From the NCBI GenBank assembly GCA_026710435.1, contig JAPOQZ010000254.1, forward strand, positions 1 to 64,000: a stretch of DNA of 64,000 bases, in the 5' to 3' direction. The notes under the pieces are model-generated. The model did no database searches and had not been told where the DNA came from. It saw nothing but the letters and a program-made list of their open reading frames with translations. Positions within the stretch are counted from its first letter, which is position 1. Each line of letters begins with the position of its first letter. Shown in pieces: positions 8,470 to 16,803 of the stretch. The translations under genes were made by a program, and so were the position numbers. Source of the stretch: a bacterium. GTDB taxonomy: Bacteria; Actinomycetota; Acidimicrobiia; Spongiisociales; Spongiisociaceae.

Positions 8470-9573
8470 TCAGGACACGAACGACCAGATAGCGTCTGCC
8501 GGGAGCATCGCCAGTTCGGGGAGGTCGTCCTCATCCCACGTTTCCAGCAGAAAGGAGAGGGCGCGGGCTGCTGATATCTCGCGCCTCTGGTAGGCATCCA
8601 GCACGGACTTGACGTACACCCTTGGGAGATCCGGAGGGTCGAGTTCCCTAGGTACGAAGAGGTCGTGTTCCACGATGTCGGCCTTCCGGGTGACAGTGGA
8701 ACGGACCTCTGCCGTTTCGTCTGGCGATGCAAGATCGAGTTCGGAGAGTCGCGTCGCCAATGTAGCCATGTCGACTCGGAACCTGGCGGCGATGAGGACA
8801 GCGTCCGTGCGGGTGTCCTCTCCGGCGCGCCAGAGGTTTCTCATCGCACCAGCGGGAAGGAGCAACGCCCGGGCGAAACGATCGATTAGGGACTCGGTGC
8901 GAGAGGCCGAGCCATCGAGCAGGTTCCAATCGGTCGAGTACTCGTCGCCGAAGACGTAGTGGCCGATCTCGTGCGCCGCCGTGAGGCGGCGACGCCCGAG
9001 GTGACGGTTGCCGTTAACCACCGCCACACCGCCGCGGTCTAACAGGACGGACGCGCCGTCGGCGGCGCCGGGGCCGCAATCCAGCGAGAAGACCAGCAGC
9101 CCGATCCGCGCTGCCCGCTCGACCAACTCGAGCGCCGGTTGGCGGCCCTTATAGCCGAGCCGGTCGCGCACATCGCTAGCCACCCTTTCGGCATCCGGCG
9201 TATCGGTCGGAGCCGGCAGCCCGGGGCTGGCAGGCAAGTCGAGGCTGTCGACGATTGATCCCAGGAAGGTCAACTCGCGGGCCAACCGTTCAACATACCG
9301 GTCGATTCTTTGGATGGGTACCCCAGGCTCGGCCGAACCACGCCGGGAGACCACTGTCGGTGGAGCATCTTCGAAGAACCATTCGATGCGCATGTCAAGG
9401 GCATTCGCTAGCCTCGCCAACTCCACCGCCCCCACACGACGCGCGCCGGTCTCTATCTTCGCCAATACGGTGCGCCCCATCTCCGCCCTTGACGCGCACT
9501 CCTGCTGGGTCATCCCCGCGTCGCGTCGCGCCTGACCAATCCTGAGACCTAACTCATCAAACCCGATTGACAT
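8470..9573 (-). CDS. XRE-family HTH regulator fused to an ImmA/IrrE-type metallopeptidase
   Basis: A 367-residue two-domain protein. Residues 7-65 form an XRE helix-turn-helix (RIGQARRDAGMTQQECASRAEMGRTVLAKIETGAR). Residues 140-260 form an ImmA/IrrE (M78) peptidase domain with the zinc motif AAHEIGHYVFGDEY (His201, Glu202, His205). The C-terminal 60 residues are variable. Proteins of this build act as self-regulating repressors or antitoxins that may be cleaved under stress. Start ATG 9573 is chosen because a strong -10 box ends 7 bases upstream, which leaves no room for an upstream start or a Shine-Dalgarno site. The PIN nuclease gene follows after 10 bases. Confidence 0.88.
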   Translation of the reverse strand: MSIGFDELGLRIGQARRDAGMTQQECASRAEMGRTVLAKIETGARRVGAVELARLANALDMRIEWFFEDAPPTVVSRRGSAEPGVPIQRIDRYVERLARELTFLGSIVDSLDLPASPGLPAPTDTPDAERVASDVRDRLGYKGRQPALELVERAARIGLLVFSLDCGPGAADGASVLLDRGGVAVVNGNRHLGRRRLTAAHEIGHYVFGDEYSTDWNLLDGSASRTESLIDRFARALLLPAGAMRNLWRAGEDTRTDAVLIAARFRVDMATLATRLSELDLASPDETAEVRSTVTRKADIVEHDLFVPRELDPPDLPRVYVKSVLDAYQRREISAARALSFLLETWDEDDLPELAMLPADAIWSFVS

Positions 9574-9591
9574 GTGTGCGATTATAGCACA
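9574..9591 (-). promoter_or_regulatory. Extended -10 promoter inside a palindrome; leaderless start for the HTH-ImmA gene
   Basis: Read on the minus strand, TGC-TATAAT forms an extended -10 (TATAAT at 9586-9581) and the ATG follows after 7 bases, where transcription should begin. TGTGC and GCACA (9587-9591 and 9575-9579) flank the box as a perfect 5-bp inverted repeat, a likely operator for the encoded HTH protein. No good -35 was seen. Confidence 0.72.
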
Positions 9592-9598
9592 TTCACGA

Positions 9599-9740
9599 AG
9601 GCTTGGGAGGGTGATGAGAAACCCCCGGTTGGCCCGACGGTCGTTGGCAAACCGCAGGCCAGCGGCCGAGGGGACACCCAAACCAGTACTTTTAAGCACG
9701 CTCCTCGGAGGGTGTCATTGTTCAGCACTCTCCCAAGCCT
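9599..9740. repeat. 142-bp inverted-repeat element, divergent member of family A
   Basis: Perfect 11-bp terminal inverted repeats AGGCTTGGGAG / CTCCCAAGCCT enclose about 120 bases without coding capacity. The right end continues inward as the reverse complement of GTGCTGAACAATGAC (9714-9728), the sub-terminal sequence of the A elements at 25.0, 26.0 and 32.6 kb. Confidence 0.6.
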
Positions 9741-9762
9741 CCGTTGGTGAGATCCGATCTGC

Positions 9763-12027
9763 TCAGTCAAGCTTGAAGTTGACCTGTGATACGTTGCCCG
9801 TGAAGGGGTACTCCCCCTCGTACGAGTAGCTGACCGGCGACAGGGTGTCGGCAGCGAGGCTCAGCGAACCCCAGGACAACATGCCCCTAGCCATGTCGGA
9901 CATCTCCGCCTCGCGGAGGACCTTCCCGCCGGCCTCCAGCCGGCCTACGCCCTGGTAATCCCCCGTCTTCTCGAAGCGGAACGACAGTTCGGTGGATCCG
10001 GGTGCGACCTTGCTGTCCGACACCAGGGTTTGGCGGTCGCCGAGGTAGCAGTACTCGAAGGCGAGGCGTCCGCCCATGACGTACAGCACGTAGCCGCCGC
10101 TCACATCTCCCGCCGCCACCAGCACGCCTTCGTCGGAGGGGCGGAGCGGAGCTATCCGGGCGGTGATCGAGAAGTCCCGGTTGAAGACGAGGGGCGTGGC
10201 GGCGCCCGGGATCCGGCTGGACCCGCCCAGGTAGGAGAAGCTATCCCGAGCCCGCGGAGTTCCGGGCGTTGTGAAGGTCGAAGCCCGGACGGCCAGGTAG
10301 CGATCGTCGAGGGGGAACACCGAGTAGCGAGCGGCGTCCTCGGACCACTGCCGAACCAGGTCGGTCAGTTTCTCGGGGTGCGCATCGGCCAGGTCGTTGC
10401 ACTCCGAGAAGTCGGAGTCGATGTGGTAGAGCTCCCAGGGGTCGTCATCGAAGGGTTCGTTGCGCCGGTGGCGGGTTAGCGCTTTCCATCCCTGCTGCCA
10501 TATGGCCCGGTGGCCGATCATCTCGAAGTACTGCTGGTCTCGGGGCGCGGGTGATCCGGCGCCATCCAGCACGTCGCGCAGGCTGGCGCCGTGGTAGGGC
10601 ATCTGGGTTATCCCCCGGTAGGAAGGCTGCGGCTCCACTCCTACCAGGTCCAGCAGGGTGGGTGCTATGTCGATGGCGTGGACGAACTGTGTCCGTACCC
10701 CTCCGGTGTCGGTCACACCGTCCGGCCACGAGACGATGAGCGGAGTCCGTACCCCTCCCGCGTAGGTGTTCTGCTTGTACCATCGAAGCGGCGTGTTGGC
10801 GGCCTGCGCCCATCCCCAGGGAATGTTGGTCTGCGAGTGGGGACCGCCGATGGTGTCGTACCGCTCCATGTTGAACTCGACGGTGCAGAACCGGTCCTCT
10901 TCATAAGTCACGATGTCGGCGCCGCCGTCCGGTCCTCCTTCCTGGCTGGCGCCGTTGTCCGACAGCACCACGAAGATCGTGTTGTCCAGCCTCCCGATCA
11001 AGTCGAGGAAGTCCACCAGCCGGCCCAACTGGGCGTCGGTGTGGTCCAGCATGGCTGCGTATGCCTCCTGGAAGCGGGCGAATAGCTTCTGCTGGTCGGC
11101 TGTCAGGTTGTCCCACTCCTCCACGCCCGGGTTGAGAGGGGCCAGCACCGCGTCCTCCGGGATGATCCCGAGTTCCTTCTGCCGGGCGAACCGGCCCTCC
11201 CGGATCACGTCCCAACCGTCGTCGTAGCGACCCCGGTACTTGTCCAGGTACTCCTGGGGGGCCTGATGGGGGCAATGAGCAGTCCCGAACGCTGCGTACA
11301 GGAAGAAGGGCTGCTCGGGCTTGACCGAGACTTGGTCCCCTACATAGGAAATGGCATGGTCGATCAGGTCTTCGGTCAGGTGGTAACCGTCCTCCGGCCT
11401 GCCCGGCGGATCCACCCGGTGGTTGTCCTCCACCACGTCGGGGTAGAAATGGTCTGTGAGCGCGTCGAGGAACCCGTAGTACCGCCCGAAACCCCGTCCG
11501 AGCGGCCATTCGTCGTACGGTCCGGCAGCAGTGGTCTCCTCGAGCGGCGCGAGATGCCACTTGCCGATCGCCAGCGTGGCGTAGCCGGCGCCTTGGAGCA
11601 CTTCGGCTACGGTGCCCGCCGACTTCGTCACCCGGCCCCGGTGCCCGGGGAATCCGGAGTCGACGTTCGAGAGGTACGCCATCCCCACGCTGTGGTGGTT
11701 CCGGCCGGTGAGCACGCAGGCCCGGGTCGGGGAACACAGCGGAGTGACGTTGAAGTCGTTGAAACGCAGTCCCCGCTCCGCCAGTGCGTCGATCACCGGT
11801 GTCTCTACTTCGGCTCCGTAGCAGCCCAAACCGGCGAAACCAACGTCGTCGAGGACTACGAGCACCACGTCGGGCTTGCCCCGGGCATCGTTCTTCATGG
11901 GTGGCCACCACGGCACCGAGGTGCGGAAGTCGTGTCCTATTACCCCCTGGAACCCTTCCTCGGGGAGAGTGGGGCCGGTATCGTGCCTCCCCTCCGAGGG
12001 CTGTTCGGGGAACGTACTGGTGTTCAT
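9763..12027 (-). CDS. Arylsulfatase-type sulfatase (formylglycine Cys type)
   Basis: A 754-residue sulfatase. Asp60-Asp61 (VVLDDVGFAGLGCYG) are metal ligands, and TPLCSPTRACVLTGR carries the C-x-P-x-R motif with Cys98 as the residue converted to formylglycine. IAIGKWHL and FVVLSDNGAS follow in the usual order. A C-terminal beta-rich extension of roughly 200 residues is common in the long actinobacterial arylsulfatases. No signal peptide is evident, so a cytoplasmic role is likely. GGAGA precedes ATG 12027. The gene is divergent from an enolase-superfamily gene 120 bases away, so both may be controlled together. The substrate is unknown; marine sulfated glycans or small aryl sulfates are possible. 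Confidence 0.92.
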   Translation of the reverse strand: MNTSTFPEQPSEGRHDTGPTLPEEGFQGVIGHDFRTSVPWWPPMKNDARGKPDVVLVVLDDVGFAGLGCYGAEVETPVIDALAERGLRFNDFNVTPLCSPTRACVLTGRNHHSVGMAYLSNVDSGFPGHRGRVTKSAGTVAEVLQGAGYATLAIGKWHLAPLEETTAAGPYDEWPLGRGFGRYYGFLDALTDHFYPDVVEDNHRVDPPGRPEDGYHLTEDLIDHAISYVGDQVSVKPEQPFFLYAAFGTAHCPHQAPQEYLDKYRGRYDDGWDVIREGRFARQKELGIIPEDAVLAPLNPGVEEWDNLTADQQKLFARFQEAYAAMLDHTDAQLGRLVDFLDLIGRLDNTIFVVLSDNGASQEGGPDGGADIVTYEEDRFCTVEFNMERYDTIGGPHSQTNIPWGWAQAANTPLRWYKQNTYAGGVRTPLIVSWPDGVTDTGGVRTQFVHAIDIAPTLLDLVGVEPQPSYRGITQMPYHGASLRDVLDGAGSPAPRDQQYFEMIGHRAIWQQGWKALTRHRRNEPFDDDPWELYHIDSDFSECNDLADAHPEKLTDLVRQWSEDAARYSVFPLDDRYLAVRASTFTTPGTPRARDSFSYLGGSSRIPGAATPLVFNRDFSITARIAPLRPSDEGVLVAAGDVSGGYVLYVMGGRLAFEYCYLGDRQTLVSDSKVAPGSTELSFRFEKTGDYQGVGRLEAGGKVLREAEMSDMARGMLSWGSLSLAADTLSPVSYSYEGEYPFTGNVSQVNFKLD

Positions 12028-12147
12028 CGAAGTCTCCGGTTTGTCTGGTCGGCAGATGCTGCGTTCCGGATGCCCGGGTCGGTCGGGACCGGTCGACGCC
12101 CGGCACCCGAATCGCTCCCGGCACCTCGGGCAACGATACTCCGGGCC

Positions 12148-13338
12148 ATGGAGAGCTCGGTCAGCGGATCCTCCTCCCCGGACGGGTTTCCGGACATGGA
12201 ACCGATCGAAGTCGACGAGGTGGTGGTCGCGGTGTACCGTGCCCCGGTTTCCCGACCGGTGCGCACCTCCTTCGGGACGATGCGAGACCGCCCGGCGGTA
12301 CTCGTCCGGGTGCGCGACCCGGAGGGCGTAATCGGGTACGGGGAGGCATGGTGCAATTTCCCTGCACCGGCCGCCGACTACCGGGCGGCGATCATCGGCG
12401 AAGTTCTCGCCCCCCAGGTCGTGGGTCGACCGTGGCCCGACCCGAAAGCGGTCTTCGACCATCTGTCGGCCGGTACCCGGACCGTCTCTGTCCAGGCCGG
12501 CGAGCGCGGTCCCTTCTCCCAGGCCATAGCCGGCATCGACATCGCTCTCTGGGACATGGCAGCCCGGCGCGCCGGCCAACCCCTCCGGCGCTACCTCGGT
12601 GGCGCGGGTAGCCGCCGGGTACCCGTCTACGCGAGTGGCATCGGACCGGAGGACGCACTGGTGCATTCCTTGGAAGCGAGAGCCGCGGGTCACCGTGCCT
12701 TCAAACTGAAGGTCGGATTCGGTCGTGACGTCGACCTGGCGAACCTCGCTTCGTTGAGGCAGGGACTCGGTGGGGACACGGTGATCGCAGTCGATGCAAA
12801 CCAGGCCTGGTCCGTGGAGGAGGCTGTCCGCAACTGCCGGGACCTGGCCGCCTACTCCCCTGTCTGGTTGGAGGAACCCATCGGAGCTGATCGCGCCGCC
12901 GATGATTGGAGGCTCGTGGCCGAGTCCTCCGCGATCCCTTTGGCCGCCGGGGAGAACGTCTACGGTGCTCGAGGGTTCGATCAGGTGATCGGGCGGGGAG
13001 CTGTGGCCGTCGTTCAGCCCGACGTTGCCAAGTGGGGCGGCATCTCGGGCTGCCTGCCGATTGCACGGCGGGTCATCGCGGCCCGCCGGCGTTACTGTCC
13101 CCATTACCTGGGCGGTGGCGCCGGTTTGCTCGCCTCCGCGCACCTACTGGCGGCGGTCGGTGGCGACGGCCTCCTCGAGGTGGACAGCAACCCGAATCCT
13201 CTCCGGGAAGGACTGGCGCAGCCCTTTCCCGCTCTCGCCGACGGTCACCTACTTCTCAGCGATGTCCCCGGACTGGGGGTGGAACCCGGCGACGAGGTCG
13301 CTGAGCTGATGACGCGGCGGGTGGTCACGGCTCGCTGA
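12148..13338 (+). CDS. Enolase-superfamily enzyme (mandelate racemase / muconate lactonizing type)
   Basis: A 396-residue protein with the superfamily capping domain and barrel. FKLKVGF supplies the KxK pair (Lys186, Lys188), and the metal ligands are Asp216 (DANQAW), Glu242 (EEP) and Glu269 (GEN). QPDVAKWGG and CPHYLGGGAG (His319) follow, giving a mandelate-racemase-like Asp/His arrangement. Such enzymes remove a proton next to a carboxylate, usually as sugar-acid dehydratases or racemases. ATG 12148 is the longest sensible start; ATG 12196 (MEPIEVDEVVV) is closer to the family N-terminus. It diverges from the sulfatase gene, and a hairpin follows its stop codon. Confidence 0.87.
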   Translation: MESSVSGSSSPDGFPDMEPIEVDEVVVAVYRAPVSRPVRTSFGTMRDRPAVLVRVRDPEGVIGYGEAWCNFPAPAADYRAAIIGEVLAPQVVGRPWPDPKAVFDHLSAGTRTVSVQAGERGPFSQAIAGIDIALWDMAARRAGQPLRRYLGGAGSRRVPVYASGIGPEDALVHSLEARAAGHRAFKLKVGFGRDVDLANLASLRQGLGGDTVIAVDANQAWSVEEAVRNCRDLAAYSPVWLEEPIGADRAADDWRLVAESSAIPLAAGENVYGARGFDQVIGRGAVAVVQPDVAKWGGISGCLPIARRVIAARRRYCPHYLGGGAGLLASAHLLAAVGGDGLLEVDSNPNPLREGLAQPFPALADGHLLLSDVPGLGVEPGDEVAELMTRRVVTAR

Positions 13339-13352
13339 CCGCCAACGGCGGT
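13338..13352. terminator. Perfect 6-bp hairpin at the stop codon of the enolase-superfamily gene
   Basis: ACCGCC-AAC-GGCGGT begins at the last base of the stop codon and lies between two converging genes. It lacks a T-run, as is common in GC-rich actinobacteria. Confidence 0.4.
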
Positions 13353-13409
13353 TGACCCTGCTGATTCCATGGATTGACCCGGTGCGCGGTGGTGGCGATC
13401 CGCGGACGG

Positions 13410-14639
13410 TCAACCCGGTACGGGACGGTCTCCCCCTTCGGACGGACGGAGTTGCGTCCAGATGGACGCATAAGCTTCCTTCCGTCCCCTGTTCAGCCCG
13501 AAGACCGGTCCAGAGGGCAGGCCCTGCTCGGAGGACAGCCGGATGGCGGCCTCCGCGAAGCGGCGTCCTCCTCGCTCCGATGACTCAGAGCGAGCCTGAC
13601 CCACGACGGATTCGAACCTCCTGACGAGGGACCGGAAGGAGGAGCGGTACTCTTCAACCGTCGCGTCGTACCAGGTCCAGAACTCTTCGGGAATGTCGTT
13701 CCTGAGACTTGCGACCGGGTCCCGACCACGATGGGCGGTCGCTTCCACCGTTTGAGGGTCCATCCTGAGCCGGGCCGCCGCGGTCCTGATGTCAAGGCCT
13801 CGTTCCAGAGTGTCAGTGACTGCGACGACCTCCCAGACCCGCAGGGACGTGAGACCGGTCACGAATCGGTGAGCGACCACGTATTCGGGGAACTTCAACT
13901 TGAAGCGTATGTGGGGACGGTCGGGTCCCGAGTCGAAACGCACCACGTAGCCCTCCCGGGCTGCCTCTTCGCTCGCTGCGACGTGGTCCAGCAACTCCCG
14001 TAAAGAACGCACGCGGTGGGAGTCGGCGACCGGACCGGGCCAGTCGATCCGCCCTAGTGGCACGTCGGCACCGCTGCGGATGTCGATTGCGGCCAGTAGG
14101 ACGAGATCCCTCATGTTGCCGTAGTCGACCACCACCCGGTTGGCGGGGTAGATGATCTCGAAGAGCGGGGTGAGGTTCTCGTCAAAGCGGACCTCCCGGT
14201 AGTTGTCCCGCCAGATGGCCGTGGCCTCCACGGCCTGCCGCGAGGTGAGCGACCCGCGTGTCGCGATGCGGATGTCCCCGCCGGGATCGTGGTAGGCGAT
14301 CCCCAACGAACCGTCGAGTTTCTCGGTGACGACCATCGGCAGGCCCTTGGGCACCGGTGGGGCGTCGGGTTCGTCCGGGTTGAAGAACTTCGGGAAGGGA
14401 CGGGCCAGTACGCGGTCCTCGCCGTCGACGATCAATCCGCGGCACAGCAAGGTGGCGGGGTTCCAACTGCGGGAGTATGTAGCTCGTGGCGTGTAGTTGA
14501 GTATGCGAAGACCGCCTTCCCCCCGAACCGACACCAGACCTTGGTCGATGGCGGCGGAAAGCACGGCATCGTCGATCAGTTCGCCGAGGTGCAGGGGGGT
14601 GTAAGCACCCGGCGTGCTGCTCGGTTTCTCGGTAGCCAT
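13410..14639 (-). CDS. T4 RNA ligase 1-like ATP-dependent RNA ligase
   Basis: A 409-residue covalent nucleotidyltransferase. VVTEKLDGSLGI holds motif I (KxDG, Lys107 as the AMP-accepting lysine) and CRGLIVDG lies upstream as in T4 Rnl1. LFEIIYPANRVVVDY gives motif III, EGYVVRF motif IV and RFKLKFPEYV motif V. The order and length fit the Rnl1 family, which seals 3'-OH and 5'-phosphate RNA ends, for example in tRNA repair. No end-healing kinase/phosphatase gene is adjacent. ATG 14639 is preferred because GGGAG lies 7 bases upstream; the in-frame ATG at 14645 is too close to it. It is divergent from the MFS gene and converges on the enolase-superfamily gene. Confidence 0.87.
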   Translation of the reverse strand: MATEKPSSTPGAYTPLHLGELIDDAVLSAAIDQGLVSVRGEGGLRILNYTPRATYSRSWNPATLLCRGLIVDGEDRVLARPFPKFFNPDEPDAPPVPKGLPMVVTEKLDGSLGIAYHDPGGDIRIATRGSLTSRQAVEATAIWRDNYREVRFDENLTPLFEIIYPANRVVVDYGNMRDLVLLAAIDIRSGADVPLGRIDWPGPVADSHRVRSLRELLDHVAASEEAAREGYVVRFDSGPDRPHIRFKLKFPEYVVAHRFVTGLTSLRVWEVVAVTDTLERGLDIRTAAARLRMDPQTVEATAHRGRDPVASLRNDIPEEFWTWYDATVEEYRSSFRSLVRRFESVVGQARSESSERGGRRFAEAAIRLSSEQGLPSGPVFGLNRGRKEAYASIWTQLRPSEGGDRPVPG

Positions 14640-14822
14640 CAACATACTCCCGTGCGTCCGGAGCCTCCCGGGGTGTCCCGCCGTGACCGGTCCCCCGGCG
14701 AGTACCCTCCGACCGCAGAGTAGAACCTTCCCGAACCAACCGAGGGAGTCCAGGGCATCGAGCAGATCGTCGACACAGACCCCGAAGGGACCGGACGCTC
14801 CGGCCGAGTCGGCCTGACCATC

Positions 14823-15965
14823 GTGCTCGCGTCCGGTATGGCGCTCTCGATGGTTCCGGGTCCGATCATCGGGATCCTGTCCCGTTTCTTCATCGACGAT
14901 CTCGGTCTTACCCGAACCGAGATGGGCGCGGTGGCCACGGGCCACGCCTTCGTGATCATGGCCGCGAGCCTTCCCCTCGGGTATCTCGCGGACCGGATCA
15001 GTGGACGGTGGATGCTGGTCCTCATGCTCAGCTTCGTGTTCCTCGGACTGATGACCATGTCCTTCTCATGGAGCCTGTGGTCGCTCTTCGTGTTCGCAGG
15101 GTTAGCGGGGTTGCCATCCGGGGGCGGCAACTCAGCGACCAACAACATCATCGTCGAGAACGTCCCGCCCGGTGCCCGGGGTTGGATCACCGGTATAAAG
15201 CAGGCCGGGGTCCAGATGGGCGTGTTCCTGGCCGGTGCCCTGCTGCCTGCAATGGCGCAGGCGCTCGGATGGCGGAGGGCGCTGGCGCTCTGGTCACTCA
15301 TGGCCTTGGTCGGCATCGGGTTCACCCTGGCGATCGTTCCGGCTCGGCCCGTCCGCCGGCCCGGAAAGGAGGCTCTGGAGGCCGGTGGCCCGGTGCCGAG
15401 AGCTGTATGGTGGGTGTCGGTGTACGGTGTGACCATGGGCATCGGGATGGGTGCCTTCTTTGCGTTCTTACCTCTGTACGCGCAGGAACGGGTCGGCGTA
15501 AGCGTCGGGTTGGCAGGTATGGTTGTGGCCGTCTCCGGGGTGTCCGGGGTTGGCGCCAGGATGGTCTGGGGACGGATAGCGGAACGTGCCGGTGACCCGA
15601 TCAAGCCACTGATCGGTGTCGGACTCCTTGGCATCGGTGCCGTCGCTCTCGTCTGGGCCGGTTCCTATTCAGCGCTGCTGATGTGGTTCGGGTCGGGACT
15701 CATGGGGATAGGACCCGGCGCGTGGATGTCGGTGGGAATGTTCGCGGCGATCAGCATGGCAGGACCGAACCGGACGGGAACAGGCACCGCCATGGTCATG
15801 CTGGGATTCGGGCTAGGGTTGACGATCGGGCCCGTGATCTTCGGGTGGGCGGTGGACACCACCGGTTCCTACGACATCCCCCTCGCAGCAGTCCTGCTCA
15901 ACTTCGCTGCCTCGGTGCTGCTGATGCTCGCCTGGAGATCCCGAAAGGCCCGGCTTGCCGTCTGA
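14823..15965 (+). CDS. Major facilitator superfamily transporter
   Basis: An integral membrane protein of at least 380 residues with about 12 hydrophobic segments. LPLGYLADRISGRWML after the second segment is the MFS loop signature, and MVWGRIAERAGDP repeats it in the second half. The first codon is uncertain. GTG 14823 lies inside the first hydrophobic segment and has no Shine-Dalgarno site. The frame is open back to a TAG near 14731 but offers no ATG, GTG or TTG before 14823, so a rare start or a sequencing frameshift is possible. The cargo is unknown, probably a small organic anion. Confidence 0.8.
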   Translation: MLASGMALSMVPGPIIGILSRFFIDDLGLTRTEMGAVATGHAFVIMAASLPLGYLADRISGRWMLVLMLSFVFLGLMTMSFSWSLWSLFVFAGLAGLPSGGGNSATNNIIVENVPPGARGWITGIKQAGVQMGVFLAGALLPAMAQALGWRRALALWSLMALVGIGFTLAIVPARPVRRPGKEALEAGGPVPRAVWWVSVYGVTMGIGMGAFFAFLPLYAQERVGVSVGLAGMVVAVSGVSGVGARMVWGRIAERAGDPIKPLIGVGLLGIGAVALVWAGSYSALLMWFGSGLMGIGPGAWMSVGMFAAISMAGPNRTGTGTAMVMLGFGLGLTIGPVIFGWAVDTTGSYDIPLAAVLLNFAASVLLMLAWRSRKARLAV

Positions 15966-16554
15966 TTAGCGGCTGCGTGTTCTTTGGGCGCTCACGTCCG
16001 GGAGACCGGCCTCCGAGTTGAACGGTTCCCATGCGAGCGTTGTATGTGATTCTGCACGCCTAACCCCCGGTCCGTCTCCGGCCCGGGCGGAGGGAATCGG
16101 GATCAGGTTGCCGGAGCCGGCCCGAACGGGAGGAAGGGACGCTCTCCGAACGCAGCAGGTCGTGGCAGGCGAGGGCTCGTAGCACTAACCCTGATTCTCC
16201 TGTTCCCGGACACGCCCACGGCAACACGCCAGATCAACCACATCGTCGCGACCGGGCCGGGTCCCACCCGACGGGTGAGGTCGCGCCGATCCGTGACGGG
16301 ACCATTGAAACGGATGTAGTCCCTGGTCAGATACTTCACATTCCATGCCCCGATCGTCCAGTACAAACCCCCGCACGAAGAATCGGGGCTAGGGGGCGCG
16401 GCTGCATTTCGCGTCTTGGCCTCAGTGTCGGCCGAGGAGGGAACCTCTGGCGGGTTGCCACCGGGCCGGACTCCTCTCAGCGACGCTGCCGTCTCGGGCT
16501 GTCCGCGACCTGCAACAATATCGAACGCACTACTCATCGACCCTGGAACCGACA
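15966..16554. other. Intergenic gap holding an R element
   Basis: Nearly 590 bases between the MFS gene and the lipoyl gene. The only recognised content is the R repeat at 16185-16392. The 160 bases after it probably carry the promoter of the lipoyl-SDR-E1 operon, but no clear -35/-10 pair was found. Confidence 0.5.
16185..16392. repeat. R element, copy 1 (about 208 bp)
   Basis: The left end CTAACCCTGATTCT and the right end AGAATCGGGGCTAG form imperfect terminal inverted repeats. The interior aligns along its length with 25412-25624, sharing segments such as CCCACGGCAACA, ATCAACCACAT, CACCCGACGGGTGA and GTAGTCCCTGGTCAGA. The right end carries CAAACCCCCGCA..GAAGAATCGGGG, able to fold as a small hairpin. 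No transposase is nearby. Confidence 0.75.
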
Positions 16555-16803
16555 ATGACCGACGCACAAGAGCGAGTTCCCCTCATCGTTCCCCAGATGG
16601 GAGTGGTCGAGGAGGTGTTAGTCATCGAGTGGCTGGTCGATACGGGTTCTCGGGTTGTGGCAGGCCAGGAAGTGGTGGTGGTCGAGACGGAGAAGGCCGA
16701 GGTCGTGCTCGAAGCGCCGGCCTCGGGAATGCTGGACATCACTGTCGGAGTAGCGGACTACGAGATTCCGGTTGGAACGGCCCTGGCATACATCTCACCG
16801 TGA
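16555..16803 (+). CDS. Stand-alone lipoyl (biotinyl) attachment domain protein
   Basis: An 82-residue single domain. VVVVETEKAEVVLEAP matches the E(T)DKA hairpin of E2 lipoyl domains, with Lys48 as the expected lipoylation site. The flanking VPQMG and GTALAYI strands complete the fold. It lacks the subunit-binding and catalytic domains of an E2 acyltransferase. It is first in an operon with an SDR (4-base GTGA overlap) and the E1 alpha and beta genes, so it likely accepts the acyl or hydroxyalkyl group from E1 as a free carrier. Which enzyme then takes the group is not visible here. Confidence 0.85.
   Translation: MTDAQERVPLIVPQMGVVEEVLVIEWLVDTGSRVVAGQEVVVVETEKAEVVLEAPASGMLDITVGVADYEIPVGTALAYISP

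Noticed and set aside
12027-13143. Upstream extension of the sulfatase frame to 1126 codons
   Set aside because: The extra part lies wholly under the divergent enolase-superfamily gene and has no protein-like pattern; ATG 12027 has a ribosome binding site.
16103-16567. 154-codon minus-strand frame across R copy 1
   Set aside because: A similar frame exists in R copy 2 but the reading frames are interrupted differently and the copies conserve DNA ends and hairpins rather than codons; treated as repeat DNA.
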